Of a stretch of 64,000 bases of DNA, positions 61,892 to 64,000 are shown one piece after another. Where the stretch lies: NCBI GenBank assembly GCA_030345135.1, contig CP128386.1, forward strand, positions 527,129 through 591,128, given 5' to 3'. Numbering within the stretch: position 1 is the stretch's first letter; each line of letters starts with the position of its first letter. This stretch comes from Chitinophagaceae bacterium DXS. GTDB taxonomy: Bacteria > Bacteroidota > Bacteroidia > Chitinophagales > Chitinophagaceae. The translations under genes were made by a program, and so were the position numbers. A model generated the notes under the pieces. It saw nothing but the letters and a program-made list of their open reading frames with translations, made no database searches and had not been told where the DNA came from.

Positions 61892-62078
61892 CACAAAGTC
61901 ACGAAGTACACAAAGCAGCACAAAGAGAATGATCGCAATTTTTAAAAAGCTTTGTGAAATGCGTAGCATCTTTTCTTTAAAGACTACAAAGGCAAAGGTA
62001 TTCAATAAGAAAGTCCAGTCAGCTGGATATTTTACGAAAAAGCCTTAGTGCTGCTTTATGTACTTTGTGACTTAGTGA
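61892..62078. repeat. Inverted-repeat element (30-bp arms, 27/30 identity)
   Basis: Arms at 61892-61921 and 62049-62078 match at 27 of 30 positions as inverted complements and carry the words CACAAAGTCAC and AAAGTAC. They enclose about 127 bp with no gene. It lies in the 310-bp gap between the GH29 and DUF3500 genes, 13 bp after the GH29 stop. MITE-like in layout. Confidence 0.7.
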
Positions 62079-62189
62079 TTCAAAAAGGTTCTTAGCTGAT
62101 ATTGCGTTCTGGAAATTTTTAAGCATCTCAATAACTTCTGCTGCATAATACCCCTGTTTTTGTTTAACTTGTACAATCAAAACTGCATT

Positions 62190-63212
62190 ATGAAGAAGAT
62201 TGCTTTGTTTGCCTTTATTAGTTTTTTGATCTGCTCTTCAGCTTACCCGCAAAACATGGTAGCAGCCGCAAAAGGCTTTATCAGTACACTTACGAAAGAA
62301 CAACAAGCCAAGACCATTTATCCATTTGATATCGATGAAAGATATAATTTTCATTTTTTTCCGATTGAGGACAGGAAAGGGATTTCCTTTAATGAACTGA
62401 ATGAACAACAACAAAAAGCCGCATTCGATCTGCTGAAAACCTGTTTGAGTGAAGGCTCAATGAAAAAGGTAAAACAGATCATGCAGATGGAAGTGTTGTT
62501 GAAGGCTATTGAAAAAAGAAAACCTGAAGATCATTTCCGGGATCCGGGAAAATACAATGTAACCATCTTTGGCATTCCAGGTGACAGTACAATTTGGGGT
62601 TGGCGTTTTGAAGGTCATCATATTTGCTATAATTTTTCAGCTAACAAAAAAGAGCTGGTTGGTGGTACTCCCGGCTTCTTTGGTGCGAACCCGGGCATAG
62701 TTTTAGATGGTCCATCCAAAGGATTGGAAGTTTTAAAAGATGAGACCAATGAAGGATTTGATTTGTTACATGCGCTAACTGGCACACAATTGAAGACTGC
62801 GTTAATTGATTCTGTTGCTCCAAAAGAGATCATCACTTTTATTAACAGGAAAGCGATGATCGAACATCCTGCAGGAATATCATATAGTGGCATGACCGTT
62901 AAACAGCAGCAGCAATTTTTACAACTGATCAGGCTGTATGTAAACCGTTATACAAAGATCTTTGCCGATGATATGCTGAAGACCATCCAGCAGGCAGGTT
63001 TGGAGAATCTTAAATTTGCCTGGGCCGGATCTCAGCAAAAGGTATTTGGTAACCCTTACTATTATCGCATCCAGGGACCCACTATTATAATTGAATACGA
63101 CAACACCCAAAACAATGCGAACCACGTTCATACGATAGTGCGTGATCTTAAAAATGATTTCGGCGGAGATCTTTTGCTGCAACATTATAAAGAATCACAT
63201 CAATCAAATTAG
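62190..63212 (+). CDS. DUF3500 exported protein
   Basis: 340 residues from the ATG at 62190; the frame upstream begins only at a TTG. The signal peptide MKKIALFAFISFLICSSAYPQ predicts export. The body matches DUF3500: FISTLTKEQQAKTIYPFDIDERYNFHFFPI, WGWRFEGHHICYNFSANKKELVGGTPGFFGANP, and the closing FAWAGSQQKVFGNPYYYRIQGPTIIIEYDNTQNNANHVHTIVRD. The repeated His/Asp/Glu (EGHHIC, NHVHT) suggest a metal site, though no reaction is established for the family. It neighbours GH29 and a CBM9-like gene, hinting at carbohydrate or glycoconjugate use. Confidence 0.85.
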   Translation: MKKIALFAFISFLICSSAYPQNMVAAAKGFISTLTKEQQAKTIYPFDIDERYNFHFFPIEDRKGISFNELNEQQQKAAFDLLKTCLSEGSMKKVKQIMQMEVLLKAIEKRKPEDHFRDPGKYNVTIFGIPGDSTIWGWRFEGHHICYNFSANKKELVGGTPGFFGANPGIVLDGPSKGLEVLKDETNEGFDLLHALTGTQLKTALIDSVAPKEIITFINRKAMIEHPAGISYSGMTVKQQQQFLQLIRLYVNRYTKIFADDMLKTIQQAGLENLKFAWAGSQQKVFGNPYYYRIQGPTIIIEYDNTQNNANHVHTIVRDLKNDFGGDLLLQHYKESHQSN

Positions 63213-63267
63213 AAAAGACGTATAACAAAATTGCTGGCGCGTAGTCTTGCTAAACAAAAACTGATGT

Positions 63268-63993
63268 ATGAGATTGTTATTATTGGCAATTGCCGTAGGC
63301 ATAAATATAATTTCGTTCTCTCAGACGCGCAGCGGCAACATAAATGCAACCCCGTTATCTGTGTCCAAAAGCAGCGACTTTGAAGTCAACGGAAAAGGAG
63401 ATAATAATGAGTGGGATAAATGCGCGTGGAATGTGATAACAAAACTGGATAGCGGCGGACAGGCTTACAATACGAAATTTAAAATGCTGTATAGCGAGAA
63501 AGGCATTTATGTTTTGTTTAAAGGTGCAGATGATCATATCACCACCAGCTCAACCAAAGATTTTGACGCACTGTTTAAAGGAGATGTTTTCGAAGTATTC
63601 TTCCAAACAGATACTGCAACTTCCATCTATCTCGAATACGAAATCAATCACCTGAACAAAGAACTTGTTTTGCTGGTGCCTAACTTTAACGGCAGGGCTT
63701 TCGGATGGCAGCCTTTTGCTTATGTCAACAATCGAAAAGTTCAAAAAGCTGTTTCAATAGAAGGCGGTAAAGCAGAGGTTAACACCGCCATAACCGGCTG
63801 GGCGGCGGAAGTATTTTTTCCTTATGCTTTATTTAGCCCCTTATTAAATGTGCCTCCAAAAGCCGGTACTGTTTGGCGTGCTAATTTTTACCGACTTGAT
63901 TATGATAGCGGCCAAATGATCAAATGGGCATGGTCGCCTATTGAGAAAAATTTTCATGAATACAAAAAATTCGGCACCATCATCTTTAAATAA
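63268..63993 (+). CDS. CBM9-like carbohydrate-binding domain protein
   Basis: 241 residues with a signal peptide ending near SFSQTR. A single CBM9-like beta-sandwich fills the rest: FEVNGKGDNNEWDKCAWN at the start, YNTKFKMLYSEKGIYVLFKGADD, FDALFKGDVFEVFFQTD and the closing GTVWRANFYRLDY ... WAWSPIEKNFHEYKKFGTIIF. CBM9-like proteins bind sugar chain ends or serve as domains of larger enzymes; here the domain stands alone. It lies 55 bp after the DUF3500 gene on the same strand, so co-transcription is likely. Confidence 0.85.
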   Translation: MRLLLLAIAVGINIISFSQTRSGNINATPLSVSKSSDFEVNGKGDNNEWDKCAWNVITKLDSGGQAYNTKFKMLYSEKGIYVLFKGADDHITTSSTKDFDALFKGDVFEVFFQTDTATSIYLEYEINHLNKELVLLVPNFNGRAFGWQPFAYVNNRKVQKAVSIEGGKAEVNTAITGWAAEVFFPYALFSPLLNVPPKAGTVWRANFYRLDYDSGQMIKWAWSPIEKNFHEYKKFGTIIFK

Positions 63994-64000
63994 AAAAGCA

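Noticed and set aside
1-64000. tRNA, rRNA, riboswitches or replication origin
   Set aside because: None seen in any intergenic gap on reading; a covariance-model search would be needed to exclude small RNAs.

Overview
The window reads as chromosomal DNA from a Bacteroidota bacterium, most likely of the order Chitinophagales. The evidence is the gene content (a NuoA-N complex I with a short NuoG, an ExbB-ExbD-ExbD-TonB operon, an MCE/OstA-like pair, DUF6934, GxxExxY and RhuM proteins, GH95/GH29/GH2 enzymes), signal peptides and lipoboxes of the usual Bacteroidota kind, weak or absent Shine-Dalgarno sites, and promoters fitting the Bacteroidota pattern TTTG / TAnnTTTG. No rRNA, tRNA, CRISPR array, integrase or complete insertion sequence was seen.

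Layout. 1-9 kb is a carbohydrate-processing block: the 3' part of a GH2 enzyme, then on the minus strand a GH95 alpha-fucosidase, a DUF1080 protein and a beta-propeller/cupredoxin fusion, with a LacI-type palindrome upstream of the GH95 gene. 9-22 kb is housekeeping and envelope genes: DUF763, a VOC protein, ychF, an SpmA/SpmB fusion, a tiny DUF1328 membrane protein, nhaA, an OstA-like/MlaD pair, DUF1569, hisS and a low-molecular-weight phosphatase. 22.5-25.4 kb holds a small membrane protein, a PstS-like lipoprotein and a TPR protein. 25.6-40.9 kb is a complete 14-subunit NADH dehydrogenase cluster (nuoA to nuoN) interrupted by an NTF2-like gene and by a GxxExxY gene next to 96-bp tandem repeats. 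41-45 kb has a DUF6934 gene paired with a tiny basic protein, an FtsX-type permease and an M20 peptidase. 45-48.2 kb is the ExbB-ExbD-ExbD-TonB operon, followed by mnmE and a RhuM-Fic fusion. 50.9-56.7 kb is a tripartite RND efflux operon. 57.5-59.8 kb is a large unrecognised protein. The end returns to carbohydrate genes (GH29 fucosidase, DUF3500, CBM9-like).

The most unusual feature is between the genes. At least a dozen intergenic gaps carry degenerate tandem arrays with a strict 7-bp period. The repeated word differs from array to array, and many arrays sit directly against a stop or start codon. Other intergenic structures are GC-rich ~95-bp tandem units, exact 96-bp tandem units, a 57-bp palindrome, a nested REPIN-like palindrome and an inverted-repeat element. 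Protein-level leads are the DUF6934/small-protein cassette (possible toxin-antitoxin), a clamp-binding-like C-terminus on DUF763, the RhuM-Fic fusion and the unrecognised 757-residue protein.

Calls come from reading motifs and lengths by eye; no database search was possible.
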